A DNA stretch of 64,000 nucleotides from Tropicimonas sp. IMCC6043 (lineage in GTDB: Bacteria > Pseudomonadota > Alphaproteobacteria > Rhodobacterales > Rhodobacteraceae). Numbering within the stretch: the stretch's first letter is position 1; every line of letters begins with the position of its first letter. The notes beneath the pieces were generated by a model that was not told the DNA's origin, ran no database searches, and was given only the letters and a program-made list of their open reading frames with translations. A program made the position numbers and the translations under genes. Shown piece by piece: positions 32,038 through 42,011 of the stretch. Location: contig NZ_SELO01000006.1 of assembly GCF_004146235.1 (NCBI RefSeq), forward strand, positions 62,001 through 126,000. Direction: 5' to 3'.

Positions 32038-32196
32038 GTGCCTGTTCCCTCCCAAGCATCTCGTTGTCGAGACGGTTCTAGCGCCGCGATGCCGCAATGT
32101 ATAGGCGACATTGCCTTCGGACCGGCCCCGCGGGACCGGTCGCACGGATCCTTGCGGTCGCATTCTTCTACTCTTGGAGCTCCCGACGCGAACGGA

Positions 32197-33788
32197 TTAC
32201 TCGGCGGCAGGTGGACGGCCGCTCCCGATACGGCGCAGCACCCCGAGATTGTTGTCCCGATCCTCCACCAGCACCTCGAAATTCGAGGAGAACCGCTGGT
32301 TGCCCATGTCGGTCCAGCCAACGATCACGACCCAATCCGCGAGATAAACGATGTCGCTATCGACGACGTAATCCAGCACATCCCCGTCCTCCAAGCGCGT
32401 CCGAAGCGCTTCCGGGTTGGTCTTTCCGTCAAGATTGATCGTGCGGTCGTGCCAGAAACCGACGGTGCCGGTCTGAATCGCGCCGACCCAAGTTTCCTTG
32501 TCCAGGTTCTCCTCGACCCAATCGACCACCTGGAAATGCAAATGGGGGTGCAGATCGGGAATGACGAAGCGCAGCAGCAGCAGCATGGAGAGCACCAATG
32601 CGCTCGAGCCAAGATAGCTTGCAACCGCGGGACCACGGTGTCCGAGCCTCCGGGCTAGGTCGATCAACACCGTAACCGCGGCAAGGATCAGGAGCGGGGT
32701 CAGCGGGGCCAGGTACCGGCTGATGAAGTGGGCCGCACCGAATAAGAGCCCGTAGTAGAAGACCACGAGACAACCGAAGATCGTATAAGCGAGGATCGAC
32801 AGGCGATACGGATTCCTGGCCCGGAAGACCAGCCAGAGGAAACGCGCGAGCACCGCTATGACGACGATGACGGACACGACCATGACCGGGGCCATCGTCT
32901 CGAGACTGCCGGGGACCGGAAGCATCGGAAACGAAGCATCGGAAACATCGTCTAGAAGAGACGCGCCGGTATGAACTCGAGATTGCTTCCGAGTGCCGCG
33001 GAAACGGATTGCGACTTGCCGCTGATCGGCATGAAGGAACCGAAGCAGATCTTGTTGTAGGCAAGCCAGGGAAGCGCGACGGCCAGACAGGCGACGCCCG
33101 TCGTGAGTGCCTCGCGCAGTGCGACGGGAAGGCTCGCCCGTCCGACGATCTGCACGTGGAGAAAGCGCACCACAAAGAGGGCCGCGATGACAAAGACCGC
33201 GTCGTTTCGGGCAAGAAATGTCAGGCCGCAGAGGAGCCCGAGCAGAAGTTGCTCCGCGGTCGAGGGCGGCTCCGTCCGGGAAGTCAGGTGCCCGAAATAC
33301 CAGAAAGTCGAAACCTCGAAAGCAGTATAGAGCCCCGTCTCCAACGCGTTCATGCTGTGAAAGAGCAGCAGCGGACCGACGAACCAGAGCGCGGCGACAA
33401 GCCACGGCCAGACCGGTTCCTGCGTCTAGTGTCGCAGGACGTGCCGCGCGTAGCCGCCGATGACCAGCGCCGCGACAACCGAGACCGCGGTCATGATGGC
33501 AAGGAACCCTTTCAGGGCGGCAAGCTTGACTCCGGCCGACAATACGAAGGGAATCGAATACAGGAAAGTTGCGAGCGGCTGCACGCCGTTGGTCGCAATC
33601 AGGCCATCGGAAACCGAAAGTCCGTTCCCGATGGCGAAGTTGCGGGAAACCGTCAGCATCAGGTACCCGTCTTCGGTCACGAAGAATTCCGAGATCGCAT
33701 CGGGCCCGGAAAAGAGCGGGAAGACCCGATAGACCAAGGCAAATACGAAAGACAGGGCGATCACGCCCATCGCTGCTCTGAAATGCAT
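32197..33788 (-). pseudogene. Broken membrane glycosyltransferase (GT39/ArnT-like) between pyrH and frr
   Basis: A multi-pass membrane protein of about 530 codons, read in three pieces. Segment 1 (33788-33429) starts MHFRAAMGV and contains the typical EDGYLML...RNFAIGNGLS and TNGVQPL motifs; an in-frame TAG (33426-33428) interrupts it. Segment 2 continues in the same frame (WPWLVAALWFVGP, MNALETGLYTAFE, CFGSFMPISGK) to about 32955. A frameshift near 32945-32960 then moves the reading to the frame of segment 3 (DDVSDASFPMLP to the end at 32197), which holds the remaining hydrophobic segments and a soluble C-terminal domain. The pattern fits lipid-linked sugar transferases of the PMT/GT39 clan. 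Sequencing error could explain one lesion but hardly both. Confidence 0.8.
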
Positions 33789-33959
33789 CTCGTCCCCGAA
33801 AAAAGCTCTTTGAACGCTGCGCGCCGACGCTCAAACGCCCCAATGCCACCTCTGGACAATGCCTATACTGCCTAAGCTGTCAATAGAACGGGCTGACCGA
33901 CGCGGAAGCAACGGCCTAACGGCTCATGTCTCAGCGAAACTGCGCGGGCCGGGGTGAGC

Positions 33960-34697
33960 TCAGCCATGCACCCGCGTATAGGTCCCTTCGCCCGCAAGGA
34001 TGCCGCGGAATCCGCCCGGCTCATCGAGCGAGAAGACGATGATCGGCAGATTGTTATCGCGCGCCAGCGCGATTGCCGAGGCGTCCATCACCTTCAGGTG
34101 TTTGGTCAGCACATCATCGTAGCTGATCGCGTCGAAACGGGTGGCATCGGGGAATTTCACCGGGTCCTTGTCATAGACGCCGTCGACCTTCGTGCCCTTG
34201 AAGATCGCCTCGCAGGCCATCTCGTTGGCGCGCAGCGTGGCGGCGGTGTCGGTGGTGAAATAGGGGTTTCCGGTGCCAGCGGCGAAGATGCAGACCCGCT
34301 TCTTCTCGAGGTGGCGCACAGCGCGGCGGCGGATATAGGGCTCGCAAACCTCGTCCATCCGGATCGCCGAGATGACCCGGGTGAAGACGCCGATCCCCTC
34401 CAGCGCCGACTGCATGGCCAGCGCGTTCATCACCGTGGCCAGCATCCCCATGTAATCGGCCGTGGTCCGCTCCATCCCCTGCGCCGAGCCCTGGAGCCCG
34501 CGGAAGATGTTGCCACCGCCGATCACCATGCAGATCTCGACCCCCAGGTCATGGACCGACTTGACCTCTTCGGCGATGCGCTGAACGGTGGGCGGATGGA
34601 GGCCGAAGCCCTGGTCGCCCATCAGGGCCTCGCCGGAGATTTTCAGGAGGACCCGCTTGTAGGCCGGTGTCGGTTGATCCTGGCTCTCGTCGCGCAT
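33960..34697 (-). CDS. pyrH: UMP kinase
   Basis: Phosphorylates UMP to UDP, essential for pyrimidine nucleotides. The 245-residue protein shows [10 protein letters not shown], the GGGNIFRG glycine loop, the [13 protein letters not shown] motif, and [22 protein letters not shown] of bacterial PyrH. ATG at 34697 has AGGGGGA about eight bases upstream; the frame is open further upstream. Divergent from miaA with a 73-bp gap. It begins the long minus-strand envelope run. Confidence 0.95.
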   Translation of the reverse strand: MRDESQDQPTPAYKRVLLKISGEALMGDQGFGLHPPTVQRIAEEVKSVHDLGVEICMVIGGGNIFRGLQGSAQGMERTTADYMGMLATVMNALAMQSALEGIGVFTRVISAIRMDEVCEPYIRRRAVRHLEKKRVCIFAAGTGNPYFTTDTAATLRANEMACEAIFKGTKVDGVYDKDPVKFPDATRFDAISYDDVLTKHLKVMDASAIALARDNNLPIIVFSLDEPGGFRGILAGEGTYTRVHG

Positions 34698-34770
34698 ATC
34701 AAAGTCCCCCTGATCAGGCTCTGGCGCCTTCTGTCCGAAATCCGCGCCGGCTTCAACCGTCAAGGCACTC

Positions 34771-35640
34771 ATGCTTGCCTCTCTCCGCGAAATCGATCCC
34801 GACCGCCCCGTTCTCATTGCCGGTCCGACAGCCTGCGGCAAGTCGGCGCTGGCGCTCGAGATTGCAGCGGCGCAGGGTGGCGCAATCGTCAATGCCGATG
34901 CGCTGCAGGTCTTCAGCAACTGGCAAGTGCTGACGGCGCGGCCCGGTCCGGAGGAACTTGCGCAGGCGGAACACCGGCTCTACGGCCATGTGAGCCGGGA
35001 TCAGGACTACTCCGTCGGCCATTGGCTGCGCGAGGTGGCACCGCTGCTGGCCGGCGGGATGCGCCCGATCATCGTCGGCGGGACCGGGCTATATTTCTCG
35101 GCCCTGACCGAAGGGCTGGCGCAGATCCCGCCGGTCCCGGCGGGAATTCGAGCGCGCGCCGATCGTATGGACCGGGAAGAGATGCTGGCGGAGATCGACG
35201 CGGCGACAGCGGCGCAGATCGATTGCGCCAACCGCGCGCGGGTGCAGCGCGCCTGGGAAGTGCAGGCGGCGACCGGCCGCGGGCTTAGCCAATGGCAGGC
35301 GGAAACGCCGCCGCCGCTGCTGCCGCTGGCACGGGCGCAAGCTTTCGTGGTCGAGGCGCCAAAGGACTGGCTCACCCCTCGGATCGAGCGCCGTTTCGAC
35401 CAGATGCTGGACGGCGGGGCGCTCGAGGAGGCGCGGGTCAACCTCGCCGGCTGGGACCCGTCCCTGCCCTCCTCCCGCGCCATCGGCGCAGCGGAACTGA
35501 TCGCATATCTCAGGGGAGAGATGCCGCTCGAGGCCGCGCGTGACGCTGCCTGCATCGCCACCCGCCAATATGCCAAGCGGCAGCGGACCTGGTTCCGTGC
35601 CCGGATGAAGGGGTGGACGACACTCAGCCCGGCCGGATGA
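34771..35640 (+). CDS. miaA: tRNA dimethylallyltransferase MiaA
   Basis: Adds the isopentenyl group to A37 of tRNAs that read UNN codons, using DMAPP. The 289 residues contain the P-loop [11 protein letters not shown] near residue 18, NADALQVF, the VGGTGLYF motif and the C-terminal [12 protein letters not shown] signature. Slightly shorter than E. coli MiaA (316). Divergent from pyrH; the promoter region is only 73 bp. Confidence 0.95.
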   Translation: MLASLREIDPDRPVLIAGPTACGKSALALEIAAAQGGAIVNADALQVFSNWQVLTARPGPEELAQAEHRLYGHVSRDQDYSVGHWLREVAPLLAGGMRPIIVGGTGLYFSALTEGLAQIPPVPAGIRARADRMDREEMLAEIDAATAAQIDCANRARVQRAWEVQAATGRGLSQWQAETPPPLLPLARAQAFVVEAPKDWLTPRIERRFDQMLDGGALEEARVNLAGWDPSLPSSRAIGAAELIAYLRGEMPLEAARDAACIATRQYAKRQRTWFRARMKGWTTLSPAG

Positions 35641-35699
35641 CTCGTCGGCGGCGATCCGCTGAGGCGGCGCTATAATCGGCAGGCGTTCCCGCCGACGAG
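35641..35699. repeat. 11-bp perfect inverted repeat enclosing TATAAT
   Basis: CTCGTCGGCGG (35641-35651) and CCGCCGACGAG (35689-35699), 37 bases apart. It begins directly after the miaA stop. An exact TATAAT lies at 35671-35676 between the arms, but no -35 fits it. It could be a transcript end for miaA, or an operator for the AraC gene downstream. Confidence 0.4.
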
Positions 35700-35784
35700 C
35701 ACTTTCCGAACCCTGCGTCCCTTGATTCACTTTCGTTAACGCGGCAGAAAGCGAATAATCGAACCCCAGCTGCCAGAGGGTCCC

Positions 35785-36591
35785 ATGTCCGTCATTCCCG
35801 CCGCGCCGATTGGTGCGCTTCGGCTCGTGCCCATACAACGGCTCACAATCGGCGGACGCTGGCGCACCGAGGCGATGCGCTCCTACCGGATGCCGCTGCT
35901 CCTCTGGTTCACCCGCGGCCAGGGACGGATCACCGTCGCCGGACTCACCCGGGGCTACGGTGCCCATAATGCCGTCTTCATCCCTGCCGGCGTGATGCAT
36001 GGGTTCGAGGTCACCGGCCAGGTCTTCGGAACGGCGGCCTTCTTCAACCAGTCCGCGGGGCTGGACCTTGCCTCGGAGCCCTTCCATCTGCGCGTGCGCG
36101 ACGCCCGGTCCCAAGGCGAGATCACCGGCCTCCTGGAGAGCATGCAGCGCGAGCTCGACGGCGAGCGGCCGCTCAAGGATCGCGCCATCGCCCATCTCGG
36201 CGGCCTGCTCTCGGTCTGGCTCGACCGCCAACGGATCGCCGCCTCGGATCGCCCCGAGGACAGTTCGGCCCGGGCGCTGGTGCGCCGCTATACCGAGGCA
36301 ATCGAGGAGCAGCTCTATACCGGGCAGTCGGTGGGCGACTATGCCGAGGCGCTCGGCGTCACCCCGACACATCTCAGCCGGGTCTGCAACCAGACCTGCG
36401 GCCGGCCCGCCTCCGATATCCTCGCCGACCGGCTGACCTTCGAGGCCCGCCGCCTGCTGCTCGATACGGCCTTACCGGTCAAGCGTGTGGCGGAAATGCT
36501 GGGCTACAACTCGGCGGCCTATTTCACCCGCGCCTTCCATCACCGCACCGGCCAGACACCAAGCGAGTTCCGCGAAGCGCGGCGGGGCTGA
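35785..36591 (+). CDS. AraC-family transcription regulator
   Basis: A 268-residue regulator. The N-terminal half is a cupin-like sensor domain (about residues 15-110, with PLLLWFTRGQG and HNAVFIPAGVMHGFE). The C-terminal 100 residues carry two helix-turn-helix motifs, with LGVTPTHLSRVCNQTCGRPASDIL and VAEMLGYNSAAYFTRAFHHRTGQTPSEFR, the AraC signature. The ligand and target are unknown; the gene stands alone and converges with fabG. Confidence 0.9.
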   Translation: MSVIPAAPIGALRLVPIQRLTIGGRWRTEAMRSYRMPLLLWFTRGQGRITVAGLTRGYGAHNAVFIPAGVMHGFEVTGQVFGTAAFFNQSAGLDLASEPFHLRVRDARSQGEITGLLESMQRELDGERPLKDRAIAHLGGLLSVWLDRQRIAASDRPEDSSARALVRRYTEAIEEQLYTGQSVGDYAEALGVTPTHLSRVCNQTCGRPASDILADRLTFEARRLLLDTALPVKRVAEMLGYNSAAYFTRAFHHRTGQTPSEFREARRG

Positions 36592-36683
36592 AGGCCGGGA
36601 CGCCGCGCAGCAACAGCCGAACGTCGCGCTCGATGCCAGCCAGATCCGAGAACGCTCGGGATGTTGCGCGCGGATGGCACAGC

Positions 36684-36707
36684 GCCGCCCCGTGGGGACG
36701 GGGCGGC
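36684..36707 (+). terminator. Candidate terminator between the convergent AraC gene and fabG
   Basis: A perfect 10-bp stem (GCCGCCCCGT/ACGGGGCGGC) around GGGG. The following plus-strand bases are only moderately T-rich. It may serve both strands. Confidence 0.5.
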
Positions 36708-36744
36708 TCTCGTTCCTGATTCCGTATCGCTCTGAGCTCCCCGC

Positions 36745-37482
36745 TCAGAGCATCGCCATGCCGCCATTCACATGTAGCGTCGCGCCCGTGACATAGCCCG
36801 CCTCGGGGCTGGCGAGATAGAGCACCGCCGCAGCGATTTCCTCCGGGGTGCCCATGCGGGCGGCCGGGATCTTGGCGTCGATCGCGGCCTTCTGGTCGTC
36901 GGTGAGCGAGTCGGTCATCGGCGTGGCGATGAACCCCGGCGCGACCGCATTGGCCGTGATGCCGCGGCTCGCGACCTCATAGGCGATGGATTTCGTGAGC
37001 CCGATCATACCGGCCTTGGAGGCGGCATAGTTCGCCTGGCCGGGGTTGCCGGTTGCGCCGACGATGGAGGAGATGTTTATGATCCGCCCCCAGCGCTTCT
37101 TCATCATCGGCCGCATGACGGCGCGACAGAGGCGCATGGTCGAGGTGAGGTTGACCTCGATCACCTTCGCCCAGTCTTCGTCCGACATCCGCATGAAGAT
37201 CTGGTCGCGAGTGATGCCGGCATTGTTGACGAGGATGTCCAGTCCGCCCATCGCCTCGATGGCCTGTTTCGGCAGCGCATCGACAGCCTCCGGGTCACCA
37301 AGATTGCAGGGCAGGACATGGGCGCGCTCGCCGAGGTCCGCGGCGAGCGCCTCAAGCGGCTCGACCCGCGTGCCCGAGAGGCCGACCGTCGCACCCGCGC
37401 CATGGAGCGCTCTGGCGATAGCGCCGCCGATTCCGCCCGAGGCCCCGGTCACAAGTGCAGTCTTCCCCGTGAGATCGAACAT
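36745..37482 (-). CDS. fabG: 3-oxoacyl-[ACP] reductase FabG
   Basis: NADPH-dependent ketoreductase of fatty-acid elongation. The 245-residue SDR has TGASGGIGGA at the N-terminus, NNAGITRD, the Ser in INISSIVG, and YAASKAG with the Tyr and Lys. FabG-type features are the GFIATPMT loop and the C-terminal LHVNGGMAML. ATG at 37482 follows AGGAGTGGGCC. FabD and acpP are not adjacent; a terminator-like hairpin precedes it, so it starts its own transcript. Confidence 0.93.
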   Translation of the reverse strand: MFDLTGKTALVTGASGGIGGAIARALHGAGATVGLSGTRVEPLEALAADLGERAHVLPCNLGDPEAVDALPKQAIEAMGGLDILVNNAGITRDQIFMRMSDEDWAKVIEVNLTSTMRLCRAVMRPMMKKRWGRIINISSIVGATGNPGQANYAASKAGMIGLTKSIAYEVASRGITANAVAPGFIATPMTDSLTDDQKAAIDAKIPAARMGTPEEIAAAVLYLASPEAGYVTGATLHVNGGMAML

Positions 37483-37594
37483 CGGCCCACTCCTTCGCAT
37501 ATTGTTCTGGTCAGGCGCAGCCATGCCATGCCCGGGGCCACCGCCGCAACGATGATCTGGCGGCGGACCAGCCGCGCGTGGTGAAAGAGCAAAC

Positions 37595-37615
37595 GGCCCG
37601 GCGCGTGGCCGGGCC
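37595..37615 (-). terminator. Candidate minus-strand terminator upstream of fabG
   Basis: A perfect 8-bp stem GGCCCGGC/GCCGGGCC with a five-base loop, 67 bp after the stop of the 115-residue membrane protein. The minus-strand tail (GTTTGCTCTTTC) is moderately T-rich. Confidence 0.5.
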
Positions 37616-37682
37616 TCTTGCAAGCGGGATAAAGCGTGGTGGGGGAACGCTTCCCGCCCTCCGTCACAAGCCGGCTAGAGCT

Positions 37683-38030
37683 TCAGCCGAAAATCGGTGC
37701 CAAGAGCTTCGCGACGATCGAGGAGAACGGATCGAGCGCCATTATGTAGCCGCCGACCCGGTCGATCACGCCGCCGGTCGAGAGCTGCGCGAGCTTCTCG
37801 GCATAAGCCGCCTCGCCGAGCCCGGCGAGCAGCAGCCCCTTGAGAAGCACGATCGACACCACCAGGATGATCGCGGACCGCAGAAGCGGGCGGCGCCCGC
37901 TGCGCATTCGCATGCGCGTGTAATGGGATTGGCCGAGCGTGCCGACCGCTTCGAACCCGCCACCGCGGCGATGGATTTTCTCGATCCGGCGCAAACGGCC
38001 GGAGAATTCATGTCTGTTCGGATCCAACAT
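37683..38030 (-). CDS. Conserved small membrane protein
   Basis: A 115-residue protein. The N-terminus is basic (residues 1-45, with a RRIEKIHRRGGGFEAVG motif that I associate with a conserved Rhodobacterales protein of unknown function), followed by one hydrophobic helix (about 50-72) and an amphipathic C-terminal part. It lies about 80 bp downstream of prmA on the same strand. Function unknown. A terminator-like hairpin follows. Confidence 0.7.
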   Translation of the reverse strand: MLDPNRHEFSGRLRRIEKIHRRGGGFEAVGTLGQSHYTRMRMRSGRRPLLRSAIILVVSIVLLKGLLLAGLGEAAYAEKLAQLSTGGVIDRVGGYIMALDPFSSIVAKLLAPIFG

Positions 38031-38110
38031 AGATCATTCCTCGTCCTGTTCGCGCCCCCGATCAGGTTTCGAGTTTACGGCGGAAATGTGGCCGAAATTG
38101 GATGGCTTCG

Positions 38111-38980
38111 TCAGGCTTTGCGGAGACAGAGCGTCGTCCAATCGCCGATTTCTTCCCGGTCGTGGACAATCATCCCGTGCGAGACATAAGCGGCGGCGAC
38201 TTCGTCGGATTGCTCGTTGAGGATTCCGCTGAGAATCGCAACGCCCTGAGGGCGGAGATTGGCCGCGATCTCCGGCGCGAGCGCGACCAACGGCGCTTTA
38301 AGGATATTGGCGAAAATGAGGCCGTAGGGCGCGGCGGCCGCGAGATCGGGATGATCGAAGCCGGCGGCCTCGATGCAGTGCAGCCGGTCGGCAAGGCCGT
38401 TGGCCCGCGCATTGGCCTGAGCCACCTCGACCGCCACCGGGTCGATGTCGGACGCGATCACGCTGCCAGGCCAGAGCCGGGCGGCGGCCATGGCGAGCAC
38501 GGCGGTACCACATCCGATATCGGCGACCGGAACGAGCACCTCTCCGGCCTCCGCGAGCCGGTCGAGCGCACGCAGGCAGCCAAGCGTGGTGCCGTGATGG
38601 CCGGTGCCGAAGGCCATCGCGGCCTCGATCAACAGCGGCTCGACATCCGCCGGCACGCTGTCCGCATCATGGCTGCCATAGAGAAAGAACCGGCCGGCGC
38701 GGATCGGCGCGAGTTCCCGTTTGACCTTCGCGACCCAGTCGGTCTCGGGAAGTTCCGAGATCGCGAAATCCCGCGCCCCATGCGCCGCCGCGAGCAGCGC
38801 CAGCGCCACCGCGTCGGGCTCTTCGGTAAAGTAACCGCCGACCTCCCAGAGGCCGGAGCCATCCTCGATCTCGAAGGTTCCGACACCGGTGGGCGCCGGG
38901 TCAAGCTGTTCCATGGCCTCGCCAAGGGCCTCGGCCGGCTCCTTGCCGCGAAGCGTCGTCAGGGCGGTGAAGGTGGGCAT
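38111..38980 (-). CDS. prmA: Ribosomal protein L11 methyltransferase
   Basis: Trimethylates ribosomal protein L11 with SAM. The 289 residues have a divergent N-terminal L11-binding domain and a C-terminal SAM domain with motif I DIGCGTAVLAMAA, the conserved AFGTGHHGTT and the ANILKAPL motif. Typical length for the alphaproteobacterial form. Not essential in E. coli. Confidence 0.93.
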   Translation of the reverse strand: MPTFTALTTLRGKEPAEALGEAMEQLDPAPTGVGTFEIEDGSGLWEVGGYFTEEPDAVALALLAAAHGARDFAISELPETDWVAKVKRELAPIRAGRFFLYGSHDADSVPADVEPLLIEAAMAFGTGHHGTTLGCLRALDRLAEAGEVLVPVADIGCGTAVLAMAAARLWPGSVIASDIDPVAVEVAQANARANGLADRLHCIEAAGFDHPDLAAAAPYGLIFANILKAPLVALAPEIAANLRPQGVAILSGILNEQSDEVAAAYVSHGMIVHDREEIGDWTTLCLRKA

Positions 38981-39028
38981 GAGCGGGCTCCTCTGCGGGC
39001 ATGCCGCGGGCGCGGCCGTCGTGCCGCG

Positions 39029-39574
39029 CTAGGCCAGCGCGCGGGCCTGGTCAAGGGTGTCGATCACGTCATGCACGAGGATCGAAACCGGGCGGCCGGA
39101 GTTCAGCGTCATCACCGGGCAGTCGAGCGTGTCGGCCCAGGCGAGGTGGCGGGCGCGGTTGCGCCCCGGCAGCAGCCCGTCGTCATAGGCGGCCGCCCAT
39201 TCGAGAAAGGCCTCCATCTTCGGACGTTCCGCCGGGTCCTGCAGGCGCCAGCCCTCGCGGGCGCGCAGCCGCCGGATGCGGCGTCGGGTGTCGAGCGTGA
39301 GGTAGACTGCGAAGGTAAACCGGTGGTCGATCCCTTCGGACCAGCTGTCGATCGAGCCGGACAGTACCCAGTCGCGCCGCGGAAGGAAGACCTGCTCCAT
39401 AAGCCGGCGGCGTTCCCCCACAGGGCGCTTGTTCCGGAATGGCGGGTCCGTCGGATACCAGTAGAAGTCATCCGTGTCGAAATGCTGGGTTTCGAGCGCA
39501 GACGCCAGCGCGCGGCCGAGGGTGGTGGTCCCGACCCCGCTGGCGCCGAAGATGTGGATGCGGTTTCCCGCCAT
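39029..39574 (-). CDS. P-loop nucleotide kinase-like protein with variant Walker A
   Basis: A 181-residue protein of the adenylate-kinase-like fold. The N-terminal loop GASGVGTTTLG matches Walker A except that the Lys is replaced by Thr, a variant I recall from a family of small adenylate-kinase-like proteins. DTDDFYW and RRIRRLRAREG follow. The ATG at 39574 follows GGGAGTGCA. Substrate unknown. It sits between msrA and prmA, 14 bases from msrA, all on the minus strand. Confidence 0.7.
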   Translation of the reverse strand: MAGNRIHIFGASGVGTTTLGRALASALETQHFDTDDFYWYPTDPPFRNKRPVGERRRLMEQVFLPRRDWVLSGSIDSWSEGIDHRFTFAVYLTLDTRRRIRRLRAREGWRLQDPAERPKMEAFLEWAAAYDDGLLPGRNRARHLAWADTLDCPVMTLNSGRPVSILVHDVIDTLDQARALA

Positions 39575-39588
39575 TGCACTCCCGTCAG

Positions 39589-40251
39589 TCAGATCGTTGT
39601 CCCGTCTGACCTCCCCACCGGACAACTGACCCCGGTTCCGCCGATTCCGCAATAGCCCGATGGGTTCTTTGCCAGATATTGCTGATGATATGCCTCTGCG
39701 AAGTAGAAATCTTGTGCATTATCGATCTCGGTCGTGATCTGGCCCCGTCCGGCGGCGGAAAGCGCTCCGGCATAGGCCGCCCGACTGGCGCGCGCCGATT
39801 CGAGTTGCGCCGGCGTGGTGGCGTAGATTGCCGAGCGGTATTGCGTGCCGATATCGTTGCCCTGCCGCATGCCCTGGGTCGGGTCGTGGCTCTCCCAGAA
39901 GGTCTTGAGAAGGGTCTCGAAGGAAAGCTCCTTCGGGTCGAACACGACGCGGACGATCTCGGCATGGCCGGTCTTGCCCGTGCAGGTCTCCTCATAGGTC
40001 GGGTTGGGTGTCACGCCTCCCGAATAGCCCACCATGGTGAGCCAGACGCCCGGCAGTTGCCAGAACAGCCGCTCGGCGCCCCAGAAACACCCCATGCCGA
40101 AGAGCACGGCCTCCATGCCCTCGGGAACATCGCTGGTGAGCAGTCGGCCGGAGACGAAATGCGTCGCGGCGGTCGGGATCGGCTCGGAGCGACCGGGCAA
40201 CGCGGCCTCGGGGCGGATCATGCGGGTCTTGGCTTGGCTGAACGTAAACAT
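39589..40251 (-). CDS. msrA: Peptide methionine sulfoxide reductase MsrA
   Basis: Repairs methionine-S-sulfoxide in proteins. The 220-residue protein has the catalytic GCFWGAE with Cys55, EVVFDP-type VRVVFDP, and resolving cysteines near the C-terminus (GYCGIGG, VSCPVG). The N-terminal ~45 residues precede the catalytic domain; no signal peptide is seen, so it is cytoplasmic. Same strand as the P-loop gene downstream. Confidence 0.94.
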   Translation of the reverse strand: MFTFSQAKTRMIRPEAALPGRSEPIPTAATHFVSGRLLTSDVPEGMEAVLFGMGCFWGAERLFWQLPGVWLTMVGYSGGVTPNPTYEETCTGKTGHAEIVRVVFDPKELSFETLLKTFWESHDPTQGMRQGNDIGTQYRSAIYATTPAQLESARASRAAYAGALSAAGRGQITTEIDNAQDFYFAEAYHQQYLAKNPSGYCGIGGTGVSCPVGRSDGTTI

Positions 40252-40399
40252 CGCGCGTCTCCTGATGGGATTGGGTCAATATGGGGACGCCCGGGCGCGG
40301 CGTCCACGTCTGATGCCGCCCGGCGATGGCGCCGGTGGTCACGACCCCGCGACATCCGTCAGATACGCGCCAGGGCCGGACAGCCGGGCGCCGCCATGC

Positions 40400-41632
40400 C
40401 TATTCGGCGACTGCCGGTCGACGTAGCCGCGCAAAGATCGTCTCGTTCCCCGGCGCCGGGTGGCGCGGGATCAGGAGAGACAGAGCCAGGGAAGTCGCCG
40501 CCATCGTCGCTGCCAGCACGAAGACGGCCGCCGGAGATGAGAGCCAGAGCAGGCCCAGCACCACCGGGAGAAAGACCGCGGCGATATGGTTGATCGTGAA
40601 GGCGACGGCGGCGGTGGGCGCCATGTCGCCGGGATCGCCGATCTTCTGGAAGTAGGTCTTCAGCGCCAGCGCGAGGCCGAAGAAGATGTGGTCGAGCACG
40701 TAGAGCGCGACCGCAAGCGTCACGCCCCAGCCGAACAGGTAGATGCCGCCATAGAGCGAGAAGATCAGGACCAGCCCGGAATACTCGAAGTTCAGCGCCC
40801 GCCTCTCGCCAAAGCGGCTCACAGCCCAGCCGATGAGCGGCGCGGCCACCATGTTGGCGACCAGCGTGAACATGAAGACGCCGGTGACCTGATGAACCTC
40901 GAAACCGAAGCGTTCGACCATCATGAACCCGGCGAAGACGACGAAAATCTGCCGCCGCGCGCCGGCCATGAACTGGAGCGCGTAGTAGAGCCAGTAGCGG
41001 CGGCGCAGCACGAAGCTCTTCACCTGCGGCGTCGGGCTCTCGAATTGCGGGTAGACCACAAGGCAGAGCAACGCGATCACCGCCGTCGTGAAGCCCGCGG
41101 CCATGTAGACGGTGTTGTAGTCGAGATCGAAGACCTTCCATGTCGTCACGATCAGCCCGTAGGCGACGAAGGTGGCCGCCGAGCCAGTGGCGAGCAGCCA
41201 GCCAAGCACCTTCGGTGCGCGGTCGCGGGGCAGCCACTGGAGCTGCAGGGACTGGTTGACCGTCTCGTAATAGTGAAAGCCGATCGAGCTCAGCATGGTG
41301 ATGGTCAGGATGCCGCCGAGCGACGGAAACCAGGCGGTGAAGGCCGTGGCGACGCCCAGGAGCAGCAACGACATCAGGCCGAGCACCTGTTCGCGGATCA
41401 CCATGATCAGCGCGATCACGCCAATCGCCAGGAAGCCCGGGATCTCGCGCACAGAATGCAGCAGGCCAATGTCGGAGCCGTCGAAATGCGCGACCTCGAT
41501 GACGAAGTTGTTCAGCAGCGCCGACCAGGTGGCAAAGGAGATCGGCATGGCCGCGGCCATGACGAACAGCAGCGTGACAGGTTGCCTCCAGAAAGGCAGT
41601 TCCCGCGCCTCGGAAAGGGAAAGACTGCGCAT
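40400..41632 (-). CDS. MFS-type transporter
   Basis: A 410-residue inner-membrane protein with about 11-12 hydrophobic segments, an N-terminal cytoplasmic stretch (MRSLSLSEARELPFW) and short charged loops (for example RRRYW near residue 220). The overall organisation is of the major facilitator superfamily. Substrate cannot be read from sequence. It lies 148 bp upstream of msrA on the same strand. Confidence 0.75.
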   Translation of the reverse strand: MRSLSLSEARELPFWRQPVTLLFVMAAAMPISFATWSALLNNFVIEVAHFDGSDIGLLHSVREIPGFLAIGVIALIMVIREQVLGLMSLLLLGVATAFTAWFPSLGGILTITMLSSIGFHYYETVNQSLQLQWLPRDRAPKVLGWLLATGSAATFVAYGLIVTTWKVFDLDYNTVYMAAGFTTAVIALLCLVVYPQFESPTPQVKSFVLRRRYWLYYALQFMAGARRQIFVVFAGFMMVERFGFEVHQVTGVFMFTLVANMVAAPLIGWAVSRFGERRALNFEYSGLVLIFSLYGGIYLFGWGVTLAVALYVLDHIFFGLALALKTYFQKIGDPGDMAPTAAVAFTINHIAAVFLPVVLGLLWLSSPAAVFVLAATMAATSLALSLLIPRHPAPGNETIFARLRRPAVAE

Positions 41633-42011
41633 GCGACGCCCATAGACGCCGCGCGTCGGATTGGAAAGAGCCTTGCATGTGCAGCGATGCAGGGGCGCCG
41701 TTCGGACCGGCCCGCGCAGGTGCGGCGTGGTAGAAGGCGGTTCTCCCGATCGCGCGAGCGAGCCGCGCGCGGTGTTGACCGGTGTCGGGGCTGGTCAGTC
41801 GAGCCTGCTTCGGCCTAGGCTTGACAGGACGCGGAGTGAACAGGATGGATCGGTCACGCATGCAGCAGATCAGGACGCGCCGCCCGTGCACGCCTAGAGG
41901 CGGGCAGCATCGAGGATGGGTCGCGTCCGTCCGATGGTCAAGGATCCCTGACATTTCCCCTCGCGCCGGCCCTCCGCGACCGGCAGATCCGGCGCCTCTC
42001 GGAGGCTGGCC
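41633..42011. other. 379-bp gap between the MFS gene and dddL
   Basis: The two flanking genes are divergent, so it should hold promoters for both. A TTGACA at 41821-41826 is the only -35-like hexamer I noted, and its -10 partner is poor. No ORF with recognisable content. Confidence 0.35.
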
